From the NCBI GenBank assembly GCA_020634165.1, contig JACKCF010000001.1, positions 620,001 through 684,000 on the forward strand: DNA of 64,000 bases, written 5' to 3'. This DNA comes from Anaerolineaceae bacterium (GTDB taxonomy: Bacteria; Chloroflexota; Anaerolineae; Aggregatilineales; Phototrophicaceae). The notes below the pieces were generated by a model that saw only the letters and a program-made list of their open reading frames with translations, was not told the origin of the DNA and did no database searches. Made by a program: the position numbers and the translations under genes. Shown here in pieces: positions 54,680-62,968 of the stretch. Every line of letters starts with the position of its first letter. Position 1 is the stretch's first letter.

Positions 54680-55160
54680 GTTGATTTGTCTCCAGTTTTC
54701 GCAGCGCGGAGCGGATCGCTTCAACACGCTGCTGATACTCTTCTGTGGCCAGGTGGCAGACCCCGGCACTGTTGCCAATGCGCCTGGGCGAGCCTTCGCC
54801 ATAGTAGCGCGGTTTGATGTGGGCATGCACATGGGGTATGCCGTTGCCGAGTATCTCATAATTCATTTTGTCTGCCCCAAATACATCCATCAGCGCTGCA
54901 CCAACTGTGACCATATCGCGCAAGAACGTTGCTTGCTGGTCGGCGGGCATGGTATGCAGCTCGCTGTAGTGCCCATTGGCGATCAGCAGACAGTAACCCT
55001 TGATGAACTGGTTCTTCTGCAATTGCAGACGTCCACTGGCCAGCGTCGCGATTTTAAAGCTGTACTCGTTTTCGTCTGCGGTCTGGTCGCCGCACATGGG
55101 GCAGGTCGTCCCGTCGATCAGCCCGCGCCATTTTGCCAACGGCATCCATATCCTGGCCAT
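54657..55160 (-). CDS. HIT-domain protein (first of a tandem pair)
   Basis: 167 residues. The HIT motif is PHVHAHIKP (near 108-116), and a CPMCGDQ pair lies near residue 21. The close local resemblance to the downstream protein (LQKNQFIKGYCLLIANGHYS versus LQKNQYVQGYCILITNRHYA) shows duplication. Both probably act as nucleotide hydrolases/transferases in the cytoplasm. The 3' end overlaps the start of the second HIT gene. Confidence 0.88.
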   Translation of the reverse strand: MARIWMPLAKWRGLIDGTTCPMCGDQTADENEYSFKIATLASGRLQLQKNQFIKGYCLLIANGHYSELHTMPADQQATFLRDMVTVGAALMDVFGADKMNYEILGNGIPHVHAHIKPRYYGEGSPRRIGNSAGVCHLATEEYQQRVEAIRSALRKLETNQHERPKFK

Positions 55161-55224
55161 GCTATTTCCTCAACAATAAGGGTTACTAGGGTTCATAATA
55201 GTCCATATCCTTGTTGCGATCAAG

Positions 55225-55255
55225 GAACAAAAAAGAGCGCCATCGAGGCGCTCTT
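55225..55255 (-). terminator. Terminator of the HhH membrane protein gene
   Basis: AAGAGCGCC (55233-55241) pairs with GGCGCTCTT (55247-55255); on the minus strand it runs into a T-run. Confidence 0.85.
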
Positions 55256-55278
55256 CTTAAAATGCGTTGTTGTATGGG

Positions 55279-55962
55279 CTATTTGCGGCCAGCCGTCAGC
55301 TTTTCCTGTAGCTTAGCCAGTTCATCCCATTTACCTGCGGCGGCCAGCTTCGCCTGATCGCCCCAGCTACCAATGCTCGGTGGCTTGCGCATCCCGGCCT
55401 CACGGATAATCTCCACGAGCCGTTCTTCGCTGGTCTCTGCCAAAATCGCGAAGGTGGGGATACCGGCTGCAATCAGCGTCTGGCTGTATTTGGGGCCGAT
55501 GCCTTCGACCTTGGTCAGGTCATCTGGCTCATCAGGAGCAGCAGGTGGTTCCGGCGCCACCTTTTTCTCGGCCTCGATATCTGCAACGGGCGCTTTCTCA
55601 ACTGGCGGAGGTTCGGGTGCTGGCTCGACTTTTTCAATCGGCTCCGGTGCTTTGACTTCCTTGGCGGCTGGTTCCGGCTTACCCAATTTCGCCTCAGCCT
55701 GGGAGGTCAAGCGTTCGATCTGTTCCTCGGTCTTGCGGATGGCAGCTTCGGCTTCGTCTGCACGGCGGGCGGCATCATCTTCTTCAGCCGCTTTCGACTC
55801 ACGATACATCCAGATCCAGACGGCCGCCGCGAGGACCATGAAGATAATTGCCCACATCAGCCAGTTATTGTCCTTGTCTTCAGTCACCATATAATTTGTC
55901 CCTAGCGTTAGACCAATGACCAACGCCATTGTCGCGGCAAATGCTTTGCCTTCTTGCGCCAT
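55279..55962 (-). CDS. Membrane protein with coiled coil and C-terminal helix-hairpin-helix
   Basis: 227 residues. Two N-terminal hydrophobic helices (about 5-25 and 30-48), a coiled coil (about 52-90, RADEAEAAIRKTEEQIERLT), a Pro/Glu-rich stretch (95-150), then a HhH domain: DLTKVEGIGPKYSQTLIAAG and RLVEIIREAGMRKPPSIGSW. Many such proteins are annotated 'flap endonuclease-like', though the catalytic part is absent; the HhH most likely binds DNA near the membrane. Function unknown. Confidence 0.78.
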   Translation of the reverse strand: MAQEGKAFAATMALVIGLTLGTNYMVTEDKDNNWLMWAIIFMVLAAAVWIWMYRESKAAEEDDAARRADEAEAAIRKTEEQIERLTSQAEAKLGKPEPAAKEVKAPEPIEKVEPAPEPPPVEKAPVADIEAEKKVAPEPPAAPDEPDDLTKVEGIGPKYSQTLIAAGIPTFAILAETSEERLVEIIREAGMRKPPSIGSWGDQAKLAAAGKWDELAKLQEKLTAGRK

Positions 55963-56100
55963 AATCTGTCCTTGCTAAGTGATTCATATGACATTCCAAC
56001 ACTATACCTTAGATAGTAAATCAAACCTAATATTTAGTCAAAGCAGATGCCTTGATGTTCTTACGATGCTTACTGGATTCGGTTAGGCAGCATGAAGTCG

Positions 56101-56613
56101 CTACTCCGGCGGACCTTGTACACGCTCTAGCGCCTTCAATTTGGTCTGATAGTCCGCCGAACGATTGGCATCCTGGAGGGCACCTACCTGATATGTGCAG
56201 ATTAAATCGTGTAGGGCCATGATTTTGACCTGGAATTTGCCAAATAACGTGATTATGTGTGTCTCGGATAGCGAAATGCCCCATACAGGTGGCCAGTAAT
56301 CCTGCGAATCGAAGTCGATTTTCAGATCATCCCGCAGCACGCGCAGAACATGGTACGGCTTTAATTCAACCTGCATACCGTGCTTCGCCAGGGCATCACC
56401 AAGCTTGCTAAAATTTGCCTCTGGAATTAGCATATCAATATCGTTGACGACCATCTCTCTATTTTGTGTGTAAACAAAAACAGCCAGGCTGGCATTCAGA
56501 ATAGGCATTATTTTTAGATCACTACAGACGTCCAGCACATCCTGCCCAAAGGCCAGAAGTCGGGCAAAGTGCTCGCGATTTTGCGGAAATAGGGTGATAT
56601 TGAGTGTCGCCAT
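56101..56613 (-). CDS. Nucleotidyltransferase-fold protein, possible
   Basis: 170 residues. A possible NTase core is NDIDMLIPEANFSKLGDALA (two Asp in D-x-D arrangement) and a third acidic residue in LKIDFDSQDYWP. The strand-helix pattern fits a small MNT-like domain. The signature Gly-Ser before the Asp pair is not clear, so a catalytically inactive or other function is possible. It stands alone and faces away from the copper module. Confidence 0.55.
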   Translation of the reverse strand: MATLNITLFPQNREHFARLLAFGQDVLDVCSDLKIMPILNASLAVFVYTQNREMVVNDIDMLIPEANFSKLGDALAKHGMQVELKPYHVLRVLRDDLKIDFDSQDYWPPVWGISLSETHIITLFGKFQVKIMALHDLICTYQVGALQDANRSADYQTKLKALERVQGPPE

Positions 56614-56715
56614 GCAATCCCTCTCGTAACCCAGGCACTTCAGCGAGTATAGCTATCAGGTTTTCACCCTACAAAATATACGCAGGTAAATTCTCAGGGG
56701 TATGAGGAGCAAACG

Positions 56716-57795
56716 ATGGCAAGTGTTACCCGATCTTTAGACAAATCACAATCCACGCAGCAGGTCAAAACCGGGCATCCGCCGCGCAGCCTCGCTTTTG
56801 ATTACCAGATGATGGTCCTGGGTGCCTTCATCGTCCTGGGTGCCTTCCTCGATGGCTGGGCGCACAATCACGGCAAAGTCGATGACTCGTTTTTCACGCC
56901 CTGGCATGGCATTCTCTATGGTGGTTATGCCATCGCGGGCCTGCGACTGGTCCTTAAGCACTTCAGCAACGTCGGACGGGGCTACCGCTGGTCACGCGCC
57001 CTGCCGAAAGGCTACATGCTGTCGCTGATGGGTGTCGGCGTGTTCGGCATTGCCGGTGTCGCGGATATGCTCTGGCATACCGCCTTCGGCATTGAAGAAA
57101 ACATCGAAGCGCTGCTCAGTCCGTCGCATATTTCCCTGCTGATTGGCGCCTTGTTGATTGTCACCGGGCCGTTGCGGGCTGCCTGGGCCGATGCCTCCCC
57201 GGATTTACAATCGGGTTGGCGCGCATTGGCACCAGCCATCCTGGGAGCAACGGGTGTCTATGCCATGCTGTCGTTCTTCATGGCTTATGGCTACTTCACT
57301 GAAGATTTTAGCTATCTGGTCGGTTCTCGCCCTGGTGGTTGGCGCCAGATGATCGACGCGATGGGGGTTGTTGCGCTGTTGGTGCCATCCATCTTGCTTG
57401 TGGCCCATGTGCTTTTCCTGCGCCGCCGCTGGCGTTTGCCCTTCGGCGCCGTGACCTTCATGGTCTGCGCGGTCATCGCCCTGATGACCTGGTTCTCGCT
57501 GAATAGTCCGCAGGAATTCCTCGTACTGATTCCAATGGCGATTGCTGGCCTGATTGCCGATGTGCTGCTAGCGCGTTTTGGATTGACGAAGAATGTTGAC
57601 TGGCTGCGCCTGATGGCTTTCGTAACGCCCTTCGCGGTTGTCATCCTGTTTATGGTCTTTGCCCAGCAATTGAGCGGGCAGCAGCTCTGGTGGAAAATCC
57701 ATATGTGGTTGGGAACGCCCGTCCTGGCGGGTGTACTCGGCTTCCTCCTGAGTTTTGTCGCTTTCCCGCCAGTGGTCCCATCCATCGCTGACTGA
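56716..57795 (+). CDS. Polytopic membrane protein with conserved-looking Asp/His cluster
   Basis: 359 residues, with roughly eight hydrophobic segments. The first half has a repeated acidic/histidine pattern at membrane borders: DGWAHNHG (D46, H50, H52), TPWHG (H64), DMLWHT (D118, H121) and SPSHIS (H138). Such residues could bind copper or haem. It has no recognised family. The next two genes encode a FixH/PCu(A)C lipoprotein and a NosR/CcoG-like Fe-S protein, so copper handling or respiratory-oxidase assembly is the likely setting. Confidence 0.75.
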   Translation: MASVTRSLDKSQSTQQVKTGHPPRSLAFDYQMMVLGAFIVLGAFLDGWAHNHGKVDDSFFTPWHGILYGGYAIAGLRLVLKHFSNVGRGYRWSRALPKGYMLSLMGVGVFGIAGVADMLWHTAFGIEENIEALLSPSHISLLIGALLIVTGPLRAAWADASPDLQSGWRALAPAILGATGVYAMLSFFMAYGYFTEDFSYLVGSRPGGWRQMIDAMGVVALLVPSILLVAHVLFLRRRWRLPFGAVTFMVCAVIALMTWFSLNSPQEFLVLIPMAIAGLIADVLLARFGLTKNVDWLRLMAFVTPFAVVILFMVFAQQLSGQQLWWKIHMWLGTPVLAGVLGFLLSFVAFPPVVPSIAD

Positions 57796-57806
57796 GCGTA
57801 ATTCTT

Positions 57807-57822
57807 TGTGATATAATTCACA
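57807..57822. promoter_or_regulatory. CRP/FNR-like palindrome with embedded -10 box
   Basis: TGTGA (57807-57811), TATAAT (57812-57817), TCACA (57818-57822). The halves match the CRP consensus TGTGA-N6-TCACA exactly and the centre is a perfect -10; TGA before it makes it an extended -10. Binding here would repress. It lies 31 bases before the lipoprotein gene. Confidence 0.55.
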
Positions 57823-57852
57823 GAATTACATGCTTCTGAAAGGACTTCCTGG

Positions 57853-58878
57853 ATGAGACGGTCATTATTCCTATTTGTACCTGTTATTCTGCTTCTATCG
57901 TTATTGGTCCTGGTTGGTTGCCGACCAGAAGAAACACCCCCAGAAGAAGCTAACGTCACGCTCGATATCAACGTGGAACCTGATGAGCCAGTTGTCGGTG
58001 AAGCATCGACCATTGCCGTGACGCTCATGCGTGGTGACGAAGCCATCAACGATGCCTCTGTAGAAATTCGTGGCGATATGAACCACGCCGGTATGCAGCC
58101 TGTCATCCGTACCGTTGAAGAAGGTACCGACGGCGTTTATACCACCGATTTTGACTGGACAATGGCGGGCGACTGGATTGTTACCGTCAATGCCACCCTG
58201 GCTGATGACACCGTCGTCACCCAGGAATTCAGCTATACCATTCCTGGCGAAGCAATGGACATGTCCGATGACAGCGATATGGATATGGATTCCGAAGGCG
58301 ACGCCGAATCAATGGATATGAGTTCGGAAGATGGCATGTCCGGTATGAATATGGGCGGTGGCAGCACCACCGGCGGTTACATGCTCATCACCAATGGTGG
58401 TGACAGTGACGATGTCCTCGTCGGTGTCGAAGCTGATTTCGCCAATGACATCCAGATTCATGAAACCACCGTTGAAAATGACATGGCCCGTATGGTGGAA
58501 GTCGGCCAGATCGACATCCCTGCCGGGGAAACCGCCACATTGCAGCCTGGTGGCTACCATGTGATGTTCATTGACGTGACCCGTAACCTCATGGTCGGTG
58601 ACGAAGTTGAAATCACACTCAACTTTGAATCCGGTGCAAGTGCAGCCGTCACAGCCGTTGTTGGCGATGAAGCGCCAGAGACTTCCGCCGAATATACCGC
58701 TGGCGACCTGACCATCACCGGAGTATGGGTGCGTCCCGCCGCTGCTGCCAGCGATGACATGGATATGTCCGGTGACAGCGACATGGACATGGATTCCGAC
58801 GCGGATTCCGAAGACATGGATATGTCGGAAGAATCCAGCGATATGGAGATGGAACCGACTGCGACAGCAGAAAGCTAA
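57853..58878 (+). CDS. FixH-like / PCu(A)C copper-binding lipoprotein with Met-Asp-rich segments
   Basis: 341 residues. The lipobox LVGC gives Cys23. Residues 34-130 form a YtkA/FixH-like beta domain, with DMNHAGMQP (75-83) as a Met/His site. A Met/Asp-rich segment (135-168) precedes the main part of a PCu(A)C domain (174-270), whose copper ligands fit: H203, M214, H236 and M238 (GYHVM). The usual first strand of that domain, WVRPA, occurs only at 292-296, followed by a second Met/Asp-rich segment (302-334). It probably carries Cu(I) at the outer membrane surface to an oxidase. Confidence 0.82.
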   Translation: MRRSLFLFVPVILLLSLLVLVGCRPEETPPEEANVTLDINVEPDEPVVGEASTIAVTLMRGDEAINDASVEIRGDMNHAGMQPVIRTVEEGTDGVYTTDFDWTMAGDWIVTVNATLADDTVVTQEFSYTIPGEAMDMSDDSDMDMDSEGDAESMDMSSEDGMSGMNMGGGSTTGGYMLITNGGDSDDVLVGVEADFANDIQIHETTVENDMARMVEVGQIDIPAGETATLQPGGYHVMFIDVTRNLMVGDEVEITLNFESGASAAVTAVVGDEAPETSAEYTAGDLTITGVWVRPAAAASDDMDMSGDSDMDMDSDADSEDMDMSEESSDMEMEPTATAES

Positions 58879-58928
58879 TTGAACATTCGGGCACGGCCTG
58901 CAGGCTGTGCCCCTTCCCCTGGTGAGTG

Positions 58929-60419
58929 ATGACACAACAAGAGCCTCTATATCGTCCGCGCAGCGCATTCAATTTGCTGCAAACGCCCCTCATCGGGCGG
59001 GTATTGCGCTGGCGATGGGGCCGCCTTGTTCTGCAAACACCTTTCTTCGTGGCGGCTGTGCTGCTGCTCATCGACGGCTTTACCGGACCGACTAACCCCG
59101 CTCGCAATCTGGCGACTGTCGCCCCCTGGGTACACTATCGCGGTCTGGTGATTATCGCCTTGCTGCTGGCAGGTAACTTGTTCTGTATGGCCTGTCCCTT
59201 CACCCTGACGCGCACCCTGGCCAAACGCCTCAGCCGCAGCGGACGCCGCTTCCCGCGCGTCCTGCGCAACAAGTGGCTGGCGATTGGCGGCCTTTTCCTG
59301 ATGTTCTTCCTGTATGAATGGCTCGACCTGTGGGCCTCGCCTGCGCTTACGGCCTGGGTGATTGTGGCCTACTTCCTGGCTTCATTCCTGCTGGAACTCA
59401 TCTTCACGCAATCCGCCTTTTGCAAGTACGTTTGCCCATTGGGGACTTTCAATTTTGTCTATGCGACGGTCGCGCCCACGCAGATTGCTGTAAAAGATGC
59501 GACCGTCTGCGCGACATGTGTCGGCAAGGAGTGCGTCAACGGTAGCTATGCTCCCCGGATGACCATCCGCATTGATGACATTCCCGTTGCGGGTGGCACA
59601 ATTCAGAAAGAGATTGTTCACGGACCAAAGGGCACCCTCGGTTGTGGAACCGAACTTTTCGCGCCGCAGATGTCGTCCAATCTGGATTGCACCCTCTGCC
59701 TGGATTGTGTGCGCGCCTGCCCACACGAAAATATTGGCTGGTTTGTGCGCCAGCCCGGTCGTGAACTGAACCGAGCCGGAGCGTGGCTCCAGCGCTGGGA
59801 TGTTTCACTGCTGGTGATCGCGTTAGCCTTCATGGGCATCAGCAATGCCTTTGGTATGGTCGGCCCTGGCTATGATGTCCTCAACTGGCTGCAGCACGAT
59901 ATCGGCATCCAGAGCGAAGCCCTGGCACTGCTGGTGATGTTCGGCGTGGCCAATTTGCTGCTGCCTGTCGTGACGTCGTTAGGCGCCGCTTTTGCCTCCC
60001 AGTTGTTGACCAAAAATGGCCGTCAATACAGCCTGCGCCAGACCGTTGCTGCCTTTGCACCGGCTTTTGTACCCTTGGGGGCAGGCATCTGGTTTGCGCA
60101 CTATAGCTTCCACTTTTTGATCGCACCCCTGACGATTATCCCTGTAATACAGGAATTTGTCGGTCAACGAGGTGACTGGACTCACTTTAGCGCGGCTGTT
60201 CCAGCGGATATAATTGCTTTAATGCAGGTTATCGCCCTTGTGGGCGGCTTTGGCTGGAGCATCGTCATTGCCCAAAAAGCCGCCTTACGTTTGTACAAAC
60301 GGGATGGGTTGTTCGGCCTGCTGCCTTGGGCGCTGTTGCTGCTGCTAATGATGCTTGTAGCCATCCAGATTTTCGGCATGCCGATGGAAATGCGCGGGAC
60401 AGACTTTATGGTGAGCTAA
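58929..60419 (+). CDS. NosR/NapH/CcoG-like membrane 4Fe-4S protein
   Basis: 496 residues from ATG 58929 (GTG 58926 is an alternative). About ten hydrophobic segments carry two loops with cysteines: CMACP and FCKYVCPLG in the membrane-proximal part, and the [4Fe-4S] set CATCVGKEC and CTLCLDCVRACP (near 190-260). This layout fits the NosR/RdxA/CcoG group, which pass electrons across the membrane or reduce Cu(II) to Cu(I). The flavin domain of true NosR is missing. Its gene follows the copper lipoprotein by 50 bases. Confidence 0.85.
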   Translation: MTQQEPLYRPRSAFNLLQTPLIGRVLRWRWGRLVLQTPFFVAAVLLLIDGFTGPTNPARNLATVAPWVHYRGLVIIALLLAGNLFCMACPFTLTRTLAKRLSRSGRRFPRVLRNKWLAIGGLFLMFFLYEWLDLWASPALTAWVIVAYFLASFLLELIFTQSAFCKYVCPLGTFNFVYATVAPTQIAVKDATVCATCVGKECVNGSYAPRMTIRIDDIPVAGGTIQKEIVHGPKGTLGCGTELFAPQMSSNLDCTLCLDCVRACPHENIGWFVRQPGRELNRAGAWLQRWDVSLLVIALAFMGISNAFGMVGPGYDVLNWLQHDIGIQSEALALLVMFGVANLLLPVVTSLGAAFASQLLTKNGRQYSLRQTVAAFAPAFVPLGAGIWFAHYSFHFLIAPLTIIPVIQEFVGQRGDWTHFSAAVPADIIALMQVIALVGGFGWSIVIAQKAALRLYKRDGLFGLLPWALLLLLMMLVAIQIFGMPMEMRGTDFMVS

Positions 60420-60423
60420 TGAC

Positions 60424-60440
60424 GACCACGCAGCGTGGTC
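60424..60440 (+). repeat. Short hairpin after the Fe-S gene
   Basis: GACCACG (60424-60430), CAG, CGTGGTC (60434-60440). No T-run follows, so termination is uncertain. Confidence 0.4.
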
Positions 60441-60486
60441 ACCCAAATAGTATTTGCGCCGAATTATTTTTTGAATAGAGGACATT

Positions 60487-61425
60487 ATGGTTGAGACAAT
60501 TTTATCGAAGATTCATCATCGACCCCTGTTAGGCACGGTCGATGCGATGCGCTTGCGCCAATTCCTCATAGAAACTTATGCACTTTTCGGTCGCGAATTC
60601 AACTGGGAAACGCGCCGTTGGGAGGGGCAGTACTGGTATGCCACCGATGCCGAACTGGCCCGTCCTGTGTGGGATGCTCACACGCAATTATGGGAGACGT
60701 TTACGGGCGATATCGTCGGGGCAGCTATTGCCGATGGCCCTGGTGACCTCGCGATTCAGATTCACCCCGATTATCGTGAACTGGAAAATGACATCATCGC
60801 CTGGGCGGAAAAACGCATCGCCGTAGATGATGAAGAGGGCAGTAAAGTCCTCACCACCTGGGCGTTCGAGTGGGATGACAATCGCCAGGATCGCCTCATG
60901 CTGCTGGGCTACATTCGGCAGCCAGAAAAGTTTGTGCAATATCGTCGTCGCCATGTCATCGACCCTGTGCCGGACGTCAACTTGGCACAGGGCTACACCA
61001 TGCGCAGCCTCACACCCAGTTCGGCGGATGTCCGCGCTTTCGTCAATTGCACCAATGCCACCTATGGGCATAACCACTCGCGAGAGATGCTGCGCAACTT
61101 CCAGACCAAATCGCCATCACACAACTATGATCTGCACATCGTCGCTGTTGCCCCCGATGAGACATTTGCCGCATTCGCTGGCCTGACAGTTGATCAGCAC
61201 AACCGCACAGCGATCTTTGAGCCAGTCGGTACCCATCCCGACCATCGCCGCAAGGGCCTGGCCCGCGAAGTGATGTATGAGGGCATGCGCCATATAAAGG
61301 CTATGGGCAATATTGATACCATGTATGTCGCTAACTGGGGGCCGAGCGAAGAAGCCGCCAACTTCTATGCCTCTGTGGGGATGGTTCATTACGCTACCGC
61401 CTTTGCATGGCGTAAAACCTTCTAG
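60487..61425 (+). CDS. GNAT-type N-acetyltransferase, two-domain
   Basis: 312 residues. The C-terminal GNAT domain has acetyl-CoA loop THPDHRRKGLAREVMYEGMR (near 242-261) and the final beta pair TMYVANWGPSEEAANFYAS. The N-terminal half (about 1-150) is a degenerate second GNAT-like domain (VDAMRLRQFLIETYALFGRE). AGAGG lies upstream of the ATG. Substrate unknown. Probably independent of the upstream Fe-S gene. Confidence 0.86.
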   Translation: MVETILSKIHHRPLLGTVDAMRLRQFLIETYALFGREFNWETRRWEGQYWYATDAELARPVWDAHTQLWETFTGDIVGAAIADGPGDLAIQIHPDYRELENDIIAWAEKRIAVDDEEGSKVLTTWAFEWDDNRQDRLMLLGYIRQPEKFVQYRRRHVIDPVPDVNLAQGYTMRSLTPSSADVRAFVNCTNATYGHNHSREMLRNFQTKSPSHNYDLHIVAVAPDETFAAFAGLTVDQHNRTAIFEPVGTHPDHRRKGLAREVMYEGMRHIKAMGNIDTMYVANWGPSEEAANFYASVGMVHYATAFAWRKTF

Positions 61426-61523
61426 ATAACCCCATTTTTGAACCGTTATTACTATCGCTGCGTATAAACAAATATGCAGCGATCTGTTTTGCTTTGTCAT
61501 TTGAATAAAGTAAAATGGTCTAA

Positions 61524-61537
61524 ATCGATTAATCGAT
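61524..61537. promoter_or_regulatory. 14-bp palindrome at the MFS promoter
   Basis: ATCGATTAATCGAT is a perfect palindrome lying about 7 bases after a possible -10 TAAAAT (61511-61516; -35 TTGCTT at 61489-61494, 16-base spacer). The position suits a repressor operator. Confidence 0.5.
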
Positions 61538-61566
61538 AGTTTGTTGGCGTGTCATACGGGGGCATT

Positions 61567-62937
61567 ATGAGCGAATTCACAGCGAAGGAAAGACCCAAAC
61601 GTACTGGCGGCATGCGTACGTTCTACACCATTGTGCTGACGCAAACGCTGTCGATCATTGGCAGTCGTATCAGCGGCCTTGCGATTGGCATCTGGCTGTA
61701 CAACGAGACAGGTAACGCTACACCGCTGGCACTGGTGGCCTTCTTCGGCATGCTGCCGCAGGTCCTTGCAGCCGGTTTTGCGGGTGTGCTGGCAGATCGC
61801 TGGGATCGCCGCTACGTCATGGCCCTCAGCGACGGCGGGCAGGCGATTGGCACCGTCCTGCTGATGCTCAGTTTCCTCTCTGGTGAATTCCAGGTATGGC
61901 ATTTGTATGCCATTGCGGCCTTGCAATCGCTGTTTGGCGCCTTCCAGGGTCCAGCCTTTACTTCGTCCATTACTATGCTCGTTCCCGATAAGCAGCGTGA
62001 CCGCGCCAATTCCATCATTCAACTGTCCGAACCCGCCGCTGGCATCGTTGCTCCGGCCATCGCAGGCTTCGTTTTTGCGCTGGTTGGCGTCGTGGGGACA
62101 CTCGCCGTCGACCTGCTGACTTTTCTTATAGCCTTTCTTGTCATTCTCAATGTGCATATCCCACGTCCGCAAAAGACCCAGGATGCAGCCGAGCATCAGC
62201 GCTCGATCCTGGCGGACATGACGACCGGTGTGCGCTACCTTTGGCAAAAGCGGCCATTGTTTTGGGCCGTTCTGTTCTTAACTCTGCTGAACTTCCTGAT
62301 CGCGGGTTCCGGTGTTCTGATGACCCCCTACATTCTGGCGCGCACAGGCAGCGAAGCCCAACTCGGCATTCTGCTCAGCCTGATGAACCTGGGCGCTCTC
62401 GCTGGCGGTATTGTGATGGGCGTTTGGGGTGGCACACGGCCGCGTGTTCACGGCGCCATGATCGGTGCGATTGCGCTTTGCATATTGATGATGACCGTCG
62501 GTTTGGCGCAGTCCTTCCCGGCGCTCCTTGTCGCGATGGCGCTCGTCCTGTTCCCGAATATGTTTGCGAATGCGTCTTTTATGTCGATTATGCAGGCCAA
62601 GATTGCGCCGGATATGCAGGGGCGCGTCTTTGCAACGATCAGCCAGGGCGCCATGCTGATGATTCCGGTAGCGTATCTATTGGCGGGACCGCTCGCGGAT
62701 AAAGTCTTTGAACCTGCCGTTCAGACAGGAGTGTGGTCCGTATTCGCTCCTTTCTTTGGTTCAGAAGCGGGCGCGGGCATGGGCATGCAGATTTTCATTT
62801 ACGCGGGTTTGGCGCTCGTCGCATCGGTGGCCATGTATGCGATGCCCTCAATCCGCCGCCTGGAAGCCACATTACCAGACTTTGCCCCCGTCGCCGAAGA
62901 AGAACCAGAGTTGGTCGTAGAAGCAGCAGCCGTCTAG
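61567..62937 (+). CDS. MFS transporter
   Basis: 456 residues from ATG 61567 (GGGGG upstream; a GTG at 61549 is also open). Twelve hydrophobic segments are visible, with the family loop motif GVLADRWDRRYVMAL after the second helix (GxLADRxxRR). The nearest group is the MFS drug/export type (Bcr/EmrB or 'MFS_3'), with a short Glu-rich cytoplasmic tail. The palindrome at 61524 suggests repressor control; no regulator gene is adjacent. Substrate unknown. Confidence 0.92.
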   Translation: MSEFTAKERPKRTGGMRTFYTIVLTQTLSIIGSRISGLAIGIWLYNETGNATPLALVAFFGMLPQVLAAGFAGVLADRWDRRYVMALSDGGQAIGTVLLMLSFLSGEFQVWHLYAIAALQSLFGAFQGPAFTSSITMLVPDKQRDRANSIIQLSEPAAGIVAPAIAGFVFALVGVVGTLAVDLLTFLIAFLVILNVHIPRPQKTQDAAEHQRSILADMTTGVRYLWQKRPLFWAVLFLTLLNFLIAGSGVLMTPYILARTGSEAQLGILLSLMNLGALAGGIVMGVWGGTRPRVHGAMIGAIALCILMMTVGLAQSFPALLVAMALVLFPNMFANASFMSIMQAKIAPDMQGRVFATISQGAMLMIPVAYLLAGPLADKVFEPAVQTGVWSVFAPFFGSEAGAGMGMQIFIYAGLALVASVAMYAMPSIRRLEATLPDFAPVAEEEPELVVEAAAV

Positions 62938-62950
62938 AAGAAATCGTGTT

Positions 62951-62968
62951 GTAGGGACGCAGCATGCT
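62951..62968. repeat. Dispersed palindrome, truncated copy 4
   Basis: GTAGGGACGCAGCATGCT is the left half and centre of the palindromic family; the expected right half (GCGTCCC) is replaced by the transposase-side sequence. Confidence 0.65.

Noticed and set aside
54680..54859. 60-residue N-terminal extension of the second HIT protein
   Set aside because: It lies within the first HIT gene in another frame and has no homologue-like features.
56101..56613. Toxin-antitoxin assignment for the nucleotidyltransferase-like gene
   Set aside because: The MNT-type Gly-Ser motif is unclear and no HEPN partner is adjacent.
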